Positions 8,536 to 17,234 of a stretch of DNA of 64,000 nt are shown in pieces; position 1 is the first letter of the stretch; each line of letters starts with the position of its first letter. The notes beneath the pieces were generated by a model. It saw only the letters and a program-made list of their open reading frames with translations, made no database searches and was not told the DNA's origin. The position numbers and the translations under genes are program-made. Location: positions 1 to 64,000 of the forward strand of contig JAKALP010000008.1 in the NCBI GenBank assembly GCA_021824175.1, read 5' to 3'. This DNA is from Deltaproteobacteria bacterium (GTDB lineage Bacteria > Desulfobacterota > Desulfobacteria > Desulfobacterales > Desulfosarcinaceae).

Positions 8536-9549
8536 ATGACCAAAAAAGCTTTGATCACGGGTATTACCGGCATGGTCGGATCGCACCTGGCCGATTTCCT
8601 GCTTGCAAATACCGATTGGGATATCTACGGCCTGTGCCGTTGGCGCAGCCCCTTGGACAATGTGGAACATCTACTCCCGCGTGCGAACAAAAAGGAAAGA
8701 ATCACTTTTCTTTACGGTGATTTGAGCGATTTCATTTCACTTCAAAAAGCCGTGGAGGAGAGCAGGCCCGATTTTGTGTTTCACCTGGCGGCCCAGAGTT
8801 ATCCCTCCACCAGCTTTACTTCCCCATTGCAGACCCTGGATATTAACATCCTGGGCACCGAACGATTGCTTGAAGCGCTGCGGCAGAGCAAGCAGAGTAA
8901 TCCAGTCATTCATGTGTGCGCCTCTTCCGAGGTTTTCGGACGCGTGCCAAAAGAAAAACTTCCCATAAGCGAAGAATGCTCCTTTCATCCCGCTTCACCC
9001 TATGCCATTTCCAAAATCGGCACGGATATGGTCGGCCGGTTTCACGCCGAGGCCTACCGTCAAAAGGTGGTGGTGACGCGGATGTTCACCCACACCGGCC
9101 CCCGGCGGGGCGATGTCTTCGCCGAATCCACATTTGCCAAACAGATCGCCATGATCGAAGCCGGCTTAATCCCACCCATCGTCAAAACCGGGAATCTGAA
9201 CTCCATGCGCACCTGGTCCGATGTGCGTGACGCGGTGCGCGCTTACTATATGCTGGTCACCGTCAACCCCATCCCAGGAGAATACTACAACATCGGCGGA
9301 ACCTATTCTTGCACCGTCGGTGACATGCTCCACTATTTGATCTCCATTTCCACTGTTTCCGGAATTCAAGTTGAAACAGAAGAAAGCCGGTTGCGCCCGC
9401 TGGATGCTGATCTGCAAGTGCCCGATACCCGCAAATTCCAGCAGCACACCGGTTGGCAGCCGGAAATTCCGTTTGAAACCACGATGCAGGATTTATTGGA
9501 TTATTGGCGGCAAAGGATTAAGGCCGGCAAACAATTCTTGACCCGCTGA
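8536..9549 (+). CDS. GDP-mannose 4,6-dehydratase-like sugar nucleotide dehydratase
   Basis: A 337-residue extended short-chain dehydrogenase. The NAD(P)-binding glycine motif is GITGMVGSHL near the N-terminus, the catalytic region is SSEVFG, and the active-site YxxxK is YAISK. Wording such as HPASPYAISK and THTGPRRGD is typical of GDP-mannose 4,6-dehydratase and close relatives. It sits between HddC-like and HddA-like genes, so the substrate may be GDP-D-glycero-manno-heptose (a DmhA-type step towards 6-deoxy-heptose) rather than GDP-mannose. That choice is inference. A REP-like element lies on each side. Confidence 0.8.
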   Translation: MTKKALITGITGMVGSHLADFLLANTDWDIYGLCRWRSPLDNVEHLLPRANKKERITFLYGDLSDFISLQKAVEESRPDFVFHLAAQSYPSTSFTSPLQTLDINILGTERLLEALRQSKQSNPVIHVCASSEVFGRVPKEKLPISEECSFHPASPYAISKIGTDMVGRFHAEAYRQKVVVTRMFTHTGPRRGDVFAESTFAKQIAMIEAGLIPPIVKTGNLNSMRTWSDVRDAVRAYYMLVTVNPIPGEYYNIGGTYSCTVGDMLHYLISISTVSGIQVETEESRLRPLDADLQVPDTRKFQQHTGWQPEIPFETTMQDLLDYWRQRIKAGKQFLTR

Positions 9550-9557
9550 GTAATTCG

Positions 9558-9677
9558 GGCATCAGGGAATTACTTTCGTCATGCCCGTCCCGCATAAATT
9601 CGGGATAAACTGCGGCGGGCATCCAGAAAAATAGATTTTAAGAAACCTGGATTCCCGCTTTCGCGGGAATGACAGAG
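9558..9677 (-). repeat. REP-like element, type I variant (reverse orientation)
   Basis: A reverse-oriented relative of the type I element. It contains TTTCGTCATGCCCG, then an extra small hairpin (TCCCGC..GCGGG region), CGGGCATCCAG, and the second stem ATTCCCGC..GCGGGAAT at 9651-9670. The outer arms are degraded. Confidence 0.75.
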
Positions 9678-9736
9678 CAATGAACGAAGAACTTTCCAAA
9701 CCAATGTGTATTTCCTATCCCAGCTAAGGTGACCCC

Positions 9737-10792
9737 ATGATATTTACCAAGACCCCCTATCGCATCTCCTTTTTCGGCGGCGGCACGGACTATCCCACCT
9801 GGTACCTCAAACATGGGGGTGAAGTGCTCTCCACGACCATCGACAAATACTGCTACCTGTCGTGCCGTCATCTGCCGCCCTTTTTCAACATCAAGCACCG
9901 CGTGGTCTGGTCGCACATTGAAACCGTCTCCCAGATCTCCGAAATTCTACACCCGGCCGTGCGCGAGGGGTTGCGGTATCTTGGTTTCGACGATGCCGTG
10001 GGATTGGAGATCCATCATCAAGGTGATCTGCCGGCCCGCACCGGCATGGGCTCCAGTTCGTCTTTTGCCGTGGGGCTCATTAAGGCCCTGACCGCGTTAA
10101 AAGGCCAGATGATCGGCAAGCACGACCTGGCCATGAAAGCTATTGAACTGGAACAGAAGATCCTCAAGGACAATGTCGGCTCCCAGGACCAGGTGGCCGC
10201 GGCCCACGGCGGCTTCAACCGCATTCACTTCCATACTTCGGGAGATATCCAAGTGGAGCCTATCATCCTGCCGACCCAGCGCCTGGCCGCCCTGGAAGCA
10301 AATCTGATGATGGTATACACCGGCGCCAGCCGCATTGCTTCCGAAATCGCCGGCCAAATCATCGCCAGTCTGGAGGAAAAGGAAAGGGTCTTGAACCAGA
10401 TGCGGCTTCTCACCGAAAAAGCCGTATCCATTCTCTCCTCCAGCCAGGACTTGGATGGTTTCGGCGCCCTTTTGGATGAAAACTGGATGCTCAAGCGCAG
10501 TCTGACCCAAACCATCTCCAATACGCGCATCGACAAAATCTACACCAAAGCCAAAAACGCCGGTGCACTGGGCGGCAAATTGCTGGGTGCCGGCGGCGCG
10601 GGCTTCATGGTCTTCTATGTGCCTAAAGCCAAACGCCCGGCCGTCAGGGAAGCCCTGGATAATTACTTGATGGTTCCCTTCAAGTTCGAACACGAAGGCA
10701 GTAGTATCATCTTCTACAATCCTCAAGAGTGCGACCAGTATGGCGAAGCATGCGAGTCCACCGACCCGCCCCGCATGTCGGCGGCAGGGTAG
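9737..10792 (+). CDS. hddA: GHMP sugar kinase (HddA-like heptose-7-phosphate kinase)
   Basis: A 351-residue GHMP-family kinase. The N-terminal substrate region is PYRISFFGGGTDYP, the ATP-binding motif GMGSSSSFAVG is at about 101-112, and a C-terminal GAGGAGFM is the third motif. These wordings are typical of D-glycero-alpha-D-manno-heptose-7-phosphate 1-kinases; fucokinase-type relatives are an alternative. With the HddC-like gene it would supply GDP-heptose. No GmhA isomerase or GmhB phosphatase is in the window, so those steps must be encoded elsewhere. AAGGTG lies 6 bases before the ATG. Confidence 0.78.
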   Translation: MIFTKTPYRISFFGGGTDYPTWYLKHGGEVLSTTIDKYCYLSCRHLPPFFNIKHRVVWSHIETVSQISEILHPAVREGLRYLGFDDAVGLEIHHQGDLPARTGMGSSSSFAVGLIKALTALKGQMIGKHDLAMKAIELEQKILKDNVGSQDQVAAAHGGFNRIHFHTSGDIQVEPIILPTQRLAALEANLMMVYTGASRIASEIAGQIIASLEEKERVLNQMRLLTEKAVSILSSSQDLDGFGALLDENWMLKRSLTQTISNTRIDKIYTKAKNAGALGGKLLGAGGAGFMVFYVPKAKRPAVREALDNYLMVPFKFEHEGSSIIFYNPQECDQYGEACESTDPPRMSAAG

Positions 10793-10816
10793 CACTCAGG
10801 AGGATACTTCTAATCC

Positions 10817-12322
10817 ATGACCTTAAACTCCGCTCAACAACAAGTCAGCGCCTTGTTCCAGGCACACGGCCAGGCCGCCGTGGAGACGGCTTTGGCCGGC
10901 TGGTATCTCAACAAGGCGCTATCAGGCGCCGATCAGGCCGATTCACAGGCGATCATCGCCAAGGCGCTGGCCTTAAACTGCGAGGAGACCAATTATCGAC
11001 TGGCTGAATTCAACAAATGGAAAAAGAATTTTCATGAGGCCGCGCAATACTACAAAACCGCCTTTGTGGTAAATCCTTCCAACCTCCAACGCAGAAGTGA
11101 CATCGGAGAATTTTTGCTGCGATACGCTACACAGAAGGATATTTTTGATTTCTTTTCTCATATCCATAAGATAGACCAGACCGATACCCTGGCCCATTAT
11201 ATCGTCAGATTTTTCGAATATTTTGTTTGGCTCCAAAAAGAAATCGTCGAAAATGTCGGCCCCGCCATCAATAGTTCGAACGGCAACCGAACGTTGATCA
11301 TGCAGCTTGTCTTCTGGGGGCCCCGATACACTCATATCCTGTTGGACTACTTTCTTCCGGCATTATGCGCCTCCGGCAATTTGCCGGCGATTTTCAAGAA
11401 ATATAAAATTCACTTTATTTTCTGCACGGATCAGAACGGCGAGGAAGCCTTAAAATCTCATCCCAGTCTCAATCGGATCAGGCCATTTGTGACTCCCTAT
11501 ACAATTGTATTTCCGAAACCCTTTATGGATTTTATTGCGCATTATCACGAACTCTTCGGACCTGGCTGGAATATTCCTGCCGGCCTGATGACCCAGTCAG
11601 GGTATTACTCCGTCCTTGAGCTTGGCAGACGAACTGGCTCTCATGTGCTCAATTTTTCCCCGGACCACATCATCCCTAACCGATTCATGGTTGAATTGGA
11701 TTGCTTGCTGGAACAAGAGCCTCCTGCCGTCACCGGACCCGGTTACCGCCTCTACTATAACAAACCGATCCTCAACGAGATCGAATCCAATTACCGCAAT
11801 ACAGAAGGTGCCATCGACATATCCGAATCCAGCATGATTCAATTGCTGATCCGTCATCTTCCCGTCCAAAATTACGTGGATTCGGATCAATACTCCAATT
11901 TCCCCATCTATCTGTGCTGGCGCGTTCCAGGCGAAGGTATCATTGCCCATGTCAATCATTTTCATCCCTGGGTCGTCAAAGGCGATTGCTTGAACAGCCC
12001 CATGGAATTGACCGTTGATCCCATAGACGGCTACTTTCTGAGCAGAAAATTAGATCACAAGGAATCCATTGTGTTCGCTCCCACCGGAATGATCACCTTT
12101 GATCTGGGCGACAATCCCTTGCTTCTGCCGGTCACTCGTAATCCCTTCAGCCCAAGCAAAGTCGGTCAGTGGCTAAGTCCCTACCTGACGCCACTTCATG
12201 AGCGTTACTTTTTACGCCCCAATTACTATCGAAGCATTCCAGGCAACCCTTCATCGGAATTCAGACAAACCGCAGCCCAGGCTTTGGCCACCGTAAAGGA
12301 GATCATCGAATATGCCCGATAG
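10817..12322 (+). CDS. Unidentified 501-residue protein of the glycan island
   Basis: I do not recognise a named family. Residues 1-115 are helical with one TPR-like unit (FHEAAQYYKTAFVVNPSN). The rest is a mixed alpha/beta body. Its strands (LIMQLVFWGPRY, IHFIFCTDQNG) are followed by a conserved-looking DQYSNFPIYLCWRVPGEG region. There is no membrane segment or signal peptide. Size, TPR-like start and neighbours suggest a glycosyltransferase or other sugar-acting enzyme, but no catalytic motif is clear. AGGAGG precedes the ATG at a long 13-base spacing. The stop overlaps the start of the next radical SAM gene by 11 bases. Confidence 0.7.
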   Translation: MTLNSAQQQVSALFQAHGQAAVETALAGWYLNKALSGADQADSQAIIAKALALNCEETNYRLAEFNKWKKNFHEAAQYYKTAFVVNPSNLQRRSDIGEFLLRYATQKDIFDFFSHIHKIDQTDTLAHYIVRFFEYFVWLQKEIVENVGPAINSSNGNRTLIMQLVFWGPRYTHILLDYFLPALCASGNLPAIFKKYKIHFIFCTDQNGEEALKSHPSLNRIRPFVTPYTIVFPKPFMDFIAHYHELFGPGWNIPAGLMTQSGYYSVLELGRRTGSHVLNFSPDHIIPNRFMVELDCLLEQEPPAVTGPGYRLYYNKPILNEIESNYRNTEGAIDISESSMIQLLIRHLPVQNYVDSDQYSNFPIYLCWRVPGEGIIAHVNHFHPWVVKGDCLNSPMELTVDPIDGYFLSRKLDHKESIVFAPTGMITFDLGDNPLLLPVTRNPFSPSKVGQWLSPYLTPLHERYFLRPNYYRSIPGNPSSEFRQTAAQALATVKEIIEYAR

Positions 12323-13316
12323 CCGCCGTCGCGCGCTGGATCATCATTCGGGTCGTGCCAACCTTGGCCCCATCATACCCAAGGCCGATCACAACTATGT
12401 GGCTTTCTTCCTGACCCTGAGCTGCAACCTGAAATGCCCCTATTGCATCAATCTTCATGACCATGTGCATCGAATCGATCAAGCGCGCCGCAAAATGATG
12501 ACCGCCGATGAGTGGATTTCAGCCGCCGATCGCTTGACCCTGCGCGACGATCTGCCGCTGACCCTGCAAGGGGGTGAACCCACCCTTCACAAAGGCTTTT
12601 TCCGCATTGTCAATGAAGTCAAGCCGGAGATCAAAATGGATCTGATGACCAACATGATGTTTGATGTCCGGCAATTCATTGAGAATGTCCCCACTTGGCG
12701 CTTCGACCGCCAGGCGCCCTACGCGCCCATTCGCGTCAGTTATCATCCCGGCCAGAATGATATCGAAGATCTGATCCGGAAGACCTTTAAGCTTCAGGAT
12801 GCGGGATTCAGGGTCGGGCTGTACGGCATTGCGCACCCGGACGCAACCATTGCCAAACATATCCAGGACGTGCAAGCGCGCTGCCTCAAACTGGGCATCG
12901 ACTTCCGCACCAAAGAATTTCTGGGCTTTCATGAAGACAAGCTATACGGCACATTCAAATACGACGGCAGCATAAACGGCGCCGCCCATTGCGCCTGCGA
13001 GTGCCGCACGACCGAAATCATCGTTGACCCCAGCGGCAATGTATTTCGCTGCCACTCGGATCTCTACAAAGGGCGTTTGCCCATCGCCCATATTCTGGAT
13101 GCTGATTTCAACGAAGAGAGCATTGATGTCTTTCGTAGCTGCCAAAATTTCGGAGACTGCAACCCGTGTGATGTCAAAGTAAAGACCAATCGCCATCAGA
13201 TTTTCGGGCACACCAGTGTGGAAATTCGTGACATTCGCAACACAAAAGATGATGGGACCATAAAAAGTAGCACAGTGCCTCTTAATGTCATCCCCGCGCA
13301 GGCGGGGAACCAGTAA
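12312..13316 (+). CDS. Radical SAM protein with SPASM-like C-terminus
   Basis: A 334-residue radical SAM enzyme. The CxxxCxxC cluster motif is C38, C42, C45 (CNLKCPYC), and LQGGEPTL is the SAM-binding glycine region. A cysteine-rich C-terminus (CACEC, FRCHSD, CQNFGDCNPC) probably binds a further iron-sulfur cluster, as in SPASM proteins. The substrate is unknown; the neighbours suggest a nucleotide sugar or glycan precursor. The last 11 or so codons (NVIPAQAGNQ) are read out of a REP-like repeat, so the natural C-terminus may have been replaced when the repeat inserted. Confidence 0.85.
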   Translation: MPDSRRRALDHHSGRANLGPIIPKADHNYVAFFLTLSCNLKCPYCINLHDHVHRIDQARRKMMTADEWISAADRLTLRDDLPLTLQGGEPTLHKGFFRIVNEVKPEIKMDLMTNMMFDVRQFIENVPTWRFDRQAPYAPIRVSYHPGQNDIEDLIRKTFKLQDAGFRVGLYGIAHPDATIAKHIQDVQARCLKLGIDFRTKEFLGFHEDKLYGTFKYDGSINGAAHCACECRTTEIIVDPSGNVFRCHSDLYKGRLPIAHILDADFNEESIDVFRSCQNFGDCNPCDVKVKTNRHQIFGHTSVEIRDIRNTKDDGTIKSSTVPLNVIPAQAGNQ

Positions 13317-13360
13317 AAGCAAGTGGTTCTGGACTCCCGCTTGCGCGGGAGAGACGATTC
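13283..13360 (+). repeat. REP-like double-hairpin element, type II, copy 1
   Basis: Two stems (ATCCCCGC..GGCGGGGA and ACTCCCGC..GCGGGAG) joined by CCAGTAAAAGCAAGTGGTTCTGG. It overlaps the 3' end of the radical SAM gene before it. Related copies lie at 34017 and 37393. Confidence 0.8.
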
Positions 13361-13427
13361 CTGGACCTTTAGCAAGCCCGTCAGCTTTTACGGGTCCAGA
13401 AATAATTTCAAATGTCGGTTAGCTAAC

Positions 13428-14495
13428 ATGGGGAAATATAATTTTGATGGCCATAAACTGGCCTACCATCCGGAGAGAGTTTCGGAATATCTGCGCAGCG
13501 GCGACTGCTTCCCCCTCTATGTGGAAATCAGCCCGGTGGGCGGTTGTAATCATCGCTGTTTGTTCTGCGCCTATGATTTTATCGGTCACCCCAACCGCCG
13601 GCTCACCACGGGACGTCTGTTGACCATTCTGACTGACATGGCGGCTTGCGGGGTCAAAAGCATCGTATTCGCCGGCGAAGGCGAGCCATTGCTGCATCCG
13701 GATATCGCCGTCCATATCGCCCATGCCAAAGCCGCGGGCATCGATATCGGACTGTTCACCAATGGGCAACTGCTCAACGAAGCGCTGGCCATAAAAATAC
13801 TGCCGCACCTGAGTTTCGTGCGCTTCAGCTTTAACGGCGGCACCGCACAAGACTACGCTACCGTGCATCAAGTGGCTCCCAAAGTATTTGAAACGGTGGT
13901 GGACCACCTGCGGCAGGCAGTCATCCTTAAAAAGTCCAATGGCTGGGAGGTCGATATCGGCGCCCAGTTTGTTTTGATCCCAGAAAATAAAGATTCCCTG
14001 CTGGCCGCCGCGGCACTGCTCAAGGATGCCGGGCTGGACTATCTGGCGGTCAAACCGTTTGTGCACCAGCGGTCGGAGCAATTTTACCACTTGGAGGACG
14101 CCTACGATCCAGCGGACCTGGAGACTTTGTTCGCGCAGCTCAACGCCTTATCCGATGACCATTTTTCCGCTCTGGTGCGAACCGACGCGTTTATGAACTC
14201 CGGCCCGCGTACTTATAAGGAATGCCGGGGTTGTTCGTTCATCACGGTGCTCAACTCGGCCGGCGACCTGGCCTCTTGTCTGCCCTACTGGGACAAGCCC
14301 GAGTTTGTCTTCGGCAATATCTACGAGGCCGATTTCCGCACCATCTGGCAGAGTCACCGGCGTAAACAACTTCAACATTTTCTTGAAAGCACATTAGACG
14401 TCAGCCAGTGCCCGGCCAATTGCCGACCCAATGCCATCAACGCTTTTTTAAGCGAGATAAGTAAACCTTCCGTGAGACATGTGAACTTCATATGA
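13428..14495 (+). CDS. Radical SAM/SPASM protein
   Basis: A 355-residue radical SAM enzyme. The cluster motif is C40, C44, C47 (CNHRCLFC), and FAGEGEPLLHP is the SAM region. The C-terminal SPASM-like part has CRGC, SAGDLASCLPYW and CPANC. It ends NAINAFLSEISKPSVRHVNFI, a terminus shared in pattern with the protein at 18090 (NAINDFL...HINFI), so the two are paralogues. The ATG at 13428 is preferred; an earlier in-frame start at 13323 would only translate the repeat. The stop overlaps the heptosyltransferase start (ATGA), so the two are translationally coupled. Confidence 0.87.
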   Translation: MGKYNFDGHKLAYHPERVSEYLRSGDCFPLYVEISPVGGCNHRCLFCAYDFIGHPNRRLTTGRLLTILTDMAACGVKSIVFAGEGEPLLHPDIAVHIAHAKAAGIDIGLFTNGQLLNEALAIKILPHLSFVRFSFNGGTAQDYATVHQVAPKVFETVVDHLRQAVILKKSNGWEVDIGAQFVLIPENKDSLLAAAALLKDAGLDYLAVKPFVHQRSEQFYHLEDAYDPADLETLFAQLNALSDDHFSALVRTDAFMNSGPRTYKECRGCSFITVLNSAGDLASCLPYWDKPEFVFGNIYEADFRTIWQSHRRKQLQHFLESTLDVSQCPANCRPNAINAFLSEISKPSVRHVNFI

Positions 14496-15487
14496 AACCC
14501 AATACCGACAAAATGAAAATCCTGATCATCAAACTCGGCTACTCCGAGACCCTGGACCCGGAGATCGGCAAAGTGGTCAGCCTGGGCGATGTCATCCGAA
14601 CCACGCCCATCCTGTGGGCACTCAAGGAGAAATACCCGGACTCGCATATCACCTGGGTGATTTCCGAACAGGCCGAACCGTTGCTCTACCGCAATCCCTT
14701 TGTGGACCGGCCCCTAGTCTGGGATCACTTCGTTCCCTTTCAGCTCATGAAGGAGAAGTTCGATATCCTGATCAACCTAGAGAAGATTCCCGGCGTATGC
14801 GCCCTGGCCGACATGATCGACGCCTGGGGCAAGTACGGGTTTCGCTTCGAGACCGTCGGCGGCACCTATCACGGTTATGAAAAGGGCTTAAGTTTTATCA
14901 GCTATATCGAAGGCAAGACTTCGGTCCAGGCGCGCGGCTACTGGCAGCAGGTTCTGATCCAGATGCTAGGCGTCCGGTGGAAGAAGCAGAAGTATATTTT
15001 GGGGTATAAGGCCAAACAAGGCGCCGCCGCTGATATCGGGTTCAATTATGAGGTGGGTTCCAAATGGCCCCATAAGGCCATGGACATGGAACTGTGGAAG
15101 CAATTGGAGCAGCGTCTGACCGCTCAAGGCTACAGCGTTTCCTGGCAGGAGGGCAAAACCAATCTGTTCAAATATATGGATTGGATCAATTCCTGCCGGC
15201 TGATCATCACCAATGACAGCCTGGGACTGCATCTGGCCTTTGCCTTGAATAAAAAAGTGGTCGGCCTCTTCGGCCCCACTGATCCGGATGAAGTCTATTT
15301 CTACAACGGTAGCCAGGTGATTACCTCCGACCAGGAATGCCCTCACATGCCCTGTTGCGCCACGACCTGCAAATCCGGGCTGTACTGCATGAAATCGTTG
15401 GATGTCGCCAAAATCGAGAACGCGGTGAATACCCTGTTCGGCCGCAAACCCGAAGATAACACCCTTTTAAGGACCGGCACCGAATGA
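14492..15487 (+). CDS. Family 9 glycosyltransferase (heptosyltransferase-like)
   Basis: A 331-residue GT-B enzyme of the lipopolysaccharide heptosyltransferase family. The N-terminal domain begins MKILIIKLGYSE, with the GDVIRTTPIL region. The C-terminal nucleotide-sugar domain has IITNDSLGLHLAFALNKKVVGLFGPTDP, the classic GT9 signature. The local GDP-heptose genes suggest heptose as donor, although classical heptosyltransferases use ADP-heptose. A Cys-rich stretch (CPHMPCCATTCKSGLYC) near the C-terminus is unusual for bacterial GT9. It overlaps both neighbours by four bases. Confidence 0.88.
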   Translation: MKPNTDKMKILIIKLGYSETLDPEIGKVVSLGDVIRTTPILWALKEKYPDSHITWVISEQAEPLLYRNPFVDRPLVWDHFVPFQLMKEKFDILINLEKIPGVCALADMIDAWGKYGFRFETVGGTYHGYEKGLSFISYIEGKTSVQARGYWQQVLIQMLGVRWKKQKYILGYKAKQGAAADIGFNYEVGSKWPHKAMDMELWKQLEQRLTAQGYSVSWQEGKTNLFKYMDWINSCRLIITNDSLGLHLAFALNKKVVGLFGPTDPDEVYFYNGSQVITSDQECPHMPCCATTCKSGLYCMKSLDVAKIENAVNTLFGRKPEDNTLLRTGTE

Positions 15488-16269
15488 AGCCACTATCCGA
15501 TACCGCCAAAGAGATTCGCAAAACCATCATCGAAATGGCCCACCGCTCCAAAAGCCCGCATGTGGGATCGAGCCTTTCGTGCGCGGATATTCTGACCACA
15601 CTATACTTCGATACCATGCGCCTCGACCCTTGGGAGCAGCGCGATGTCTTCATTCTCAGCAAAGCGCATGCGGCCATGGCATTATACAGTACCCTGGCGC
15701 ATAAGGGCATCATGAGCCGGCCACAGATCGAAGGCTACTATCAAAACGGAGGCACGTTACCGGCCCACCTCGATCGCGCCCCGCAATGCGGAGTCGAGGT
15801 TTCAGGTGGATCTCTCGGCCACGGCTTCAATATGGGCATCGGGTTGGCATTTGGATTCAAACGAAAAAATCAGAACCGCAAAGTATATGCCCTGATCGGC
15901 GACGGCGAAAGCCAGGAAGGCTCCATCTGGGAAGGGGCCCTGTTTGCGCCCAAGGTTGGTGCCGACAATTTCACGGCCATCATGGATCACAACAATTTGC
16001 AGGGCTATGGCAGACCCACCCAGATATGCTGTTTCGACCCCATGCGAGATAAGTGGGAAGCATTTGGCTGGCACACGCTGGAAGTAAACGGGCACGATTT
16101 CGAAGCGCTTCGGTGCGCGCTGAAGGAAGACTCCCAGGGCAAACCCAAAATGATCATTGCCCGGACCACCAAGGGCAAAGGGGTTTCCTTCATGCAAGAT
16201 CAGTTGATCTGGCACTACTACATTGTGACCGATGATCACAAACACCAAGCCCTGGAGGAGCTCGCATGA
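15484..16269 (+). CDS. Transketolase, N-terminal subunit
   Basis: A 261-residue split transketolase subunit holding the diphosphate-binding domain. The thiamine diphosphate motif starts with GDG at about 139 (IGDGESQEGSIWEG) and ends with the Asn of DHNNLQ. It is followed at once by the C-terminal subunit gene. Its place between heptosyltransferase and sugar reductase genes suggests it transfers a two-carbon ketol unit to or from a sugar in the glycan pathway, rather than serving central metabolism. The usual SKGHA reads SKAHA. Confidence 0.88.
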   Translation: MKPLSDTAKEIRKTIIEMAHRSKSPHVGSSLSCADILTTLYFDTMRLDPWEQRDVFILSKAHAAMALYSTLAHKGIMSRPQIEGYYQNGGTLPAHLDRAPQCGVEVSGGSLGHGFNMGIGLAFGFKRKNQNRKVYALIGDGESQEGSIWEGALFAPKVGADNFTAIMDHNNLQGYGRPTQICCFDPMRDKWEAFGWHTLEVNGHDFEALRCALKEDSQGKPKMIIARTTKGKGVSFMQDQLIWHYYIVTDDHKHQALEELA

Positions 16270-17234
16270 GAAATGCTTTTATCGACACTATCCTGACCGC
16301 CTGCCGCGAGCGTGAAGATATTTTCATCCTCAGCGGCGATGCCGGCCTGGGTGTGTTCGACGACTTCAAAAAGGACTTTCCCGAGCGGTTTTTGAACCTG
16401 GGCGTGGCCGAGCAGAATACCATCAGTTTCGCGGCCGGCTTGAGCATGAGCGGCCATAAGGTGCTGGTCTACAACATCATTCCATTTCTGCTGTATCGTT
16501 GCTACGAGCAGGTCCGCAACGACATCTGCTATCAGCAATTGCCCATCATCATGGCCGGCATCGGCTGCGGTCTGACCTATGCCCCCCAGGGCATGACCCA
16601 TTACTCCGTGGAAGACATCGGCATTGCCCGCGGCCTGCCCAACCTGACCGTGCTTTCCCCGGCCGATCCCATCGAAGCCAAAAGCGCGGCGCTGTTCGCC
16701 CTCCAAAGCGATGCTCCGGTGTATGTGCGGTTGGCCAAACGCGGCGAGCCCAACCTGCATACTGACCATACGCTCGACATTGGCCAACCCCTTGTGCTGG
16801 CCGAAGGAGAGCGCATCGCCGTGCTTTGTCATAGCGTCATTGCCGAAGAGGCGCTTAAAGCTAGAACAAAACTTGCCAACGTGGGCATCTATCCCCGGAT
16901 CATTTCCATCCCCATGCTGCAACCGATGAATAAAGCGGCGCTGGTGGAGATGTTAAAGGATGTCCGCATAGTATTGTCCGTGGAGGAGCATTATGTCTCC
17001 TGTGGCCTGGGCGCTCTCCTGCTCGAACTGGTTCATGAGTTCGGACTGAATCACACATTGCTGCGACTAGGTCTGCCGGACCATTTCATTCATGACATCT
17101 ACAATACAGCCGGCATGCGCGCCCATTTCGGGATCGACGCCAATGGTATCGCCGCCGCTGTCCATCGTCTTTTGGATCAAAAAATTATTCCGGCCGGAGC
17201 CGAACATGCCTACCCAGCCTCCCTTCAACCATAA
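16266..17234 (+). CDS. Transketolase, C-terminal subunit
   Basis: A 322-residue partner of the preceding gene, carrying the pyrimidine-binding and C-terminal transketolase domains. The typical FLNLGVAEQNTISFAAGL segment supplies the glutamate that activates thiamine diphosphate. MTHYSVEDIGIARGLPNL is the second family signature. ATGA overlap with the N-terminal subunit gene implies equal synthesis. The last codons overlap the start of the reductase gene by 29 bases. Confidence 0.88.
   Translation: MRNAFIDTILTACREREDIFILSGDAGLGVFDDFKKDFPERFLNLGVAEQNTISFAAGLSMSGHKVLVYNIIPFLLYRCYEQVRNDICYQQLPIIMAGIGCGLTYAPQGMTHYSVEDIGIARGLPNLTVLSPADPIEAKSAALFALQSDAPVYVRLAKRGEPNLHTDHTLDIGQPLVLAEGERIAVLCHSVIAEEALKARTKLANVGIYPRIISIPMLQPMNKAALVEMLKDVRIVLSVEEHYVSCGLGALLLELVHEFGLNHTLLRLGLPDHFIHDIYNTAGMRAHFGIDANGIAAAVHRLLDQKIIPAGAEHAYPASLQP

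Noticed and set aside
13323-13427. Upstream in-frame start for the radical SAM gene at 13428
   Set aside because: The extra 35 residues are translated repeat sequence (DSRLRGRDD-type); homologous proteins begin at the later ATG.
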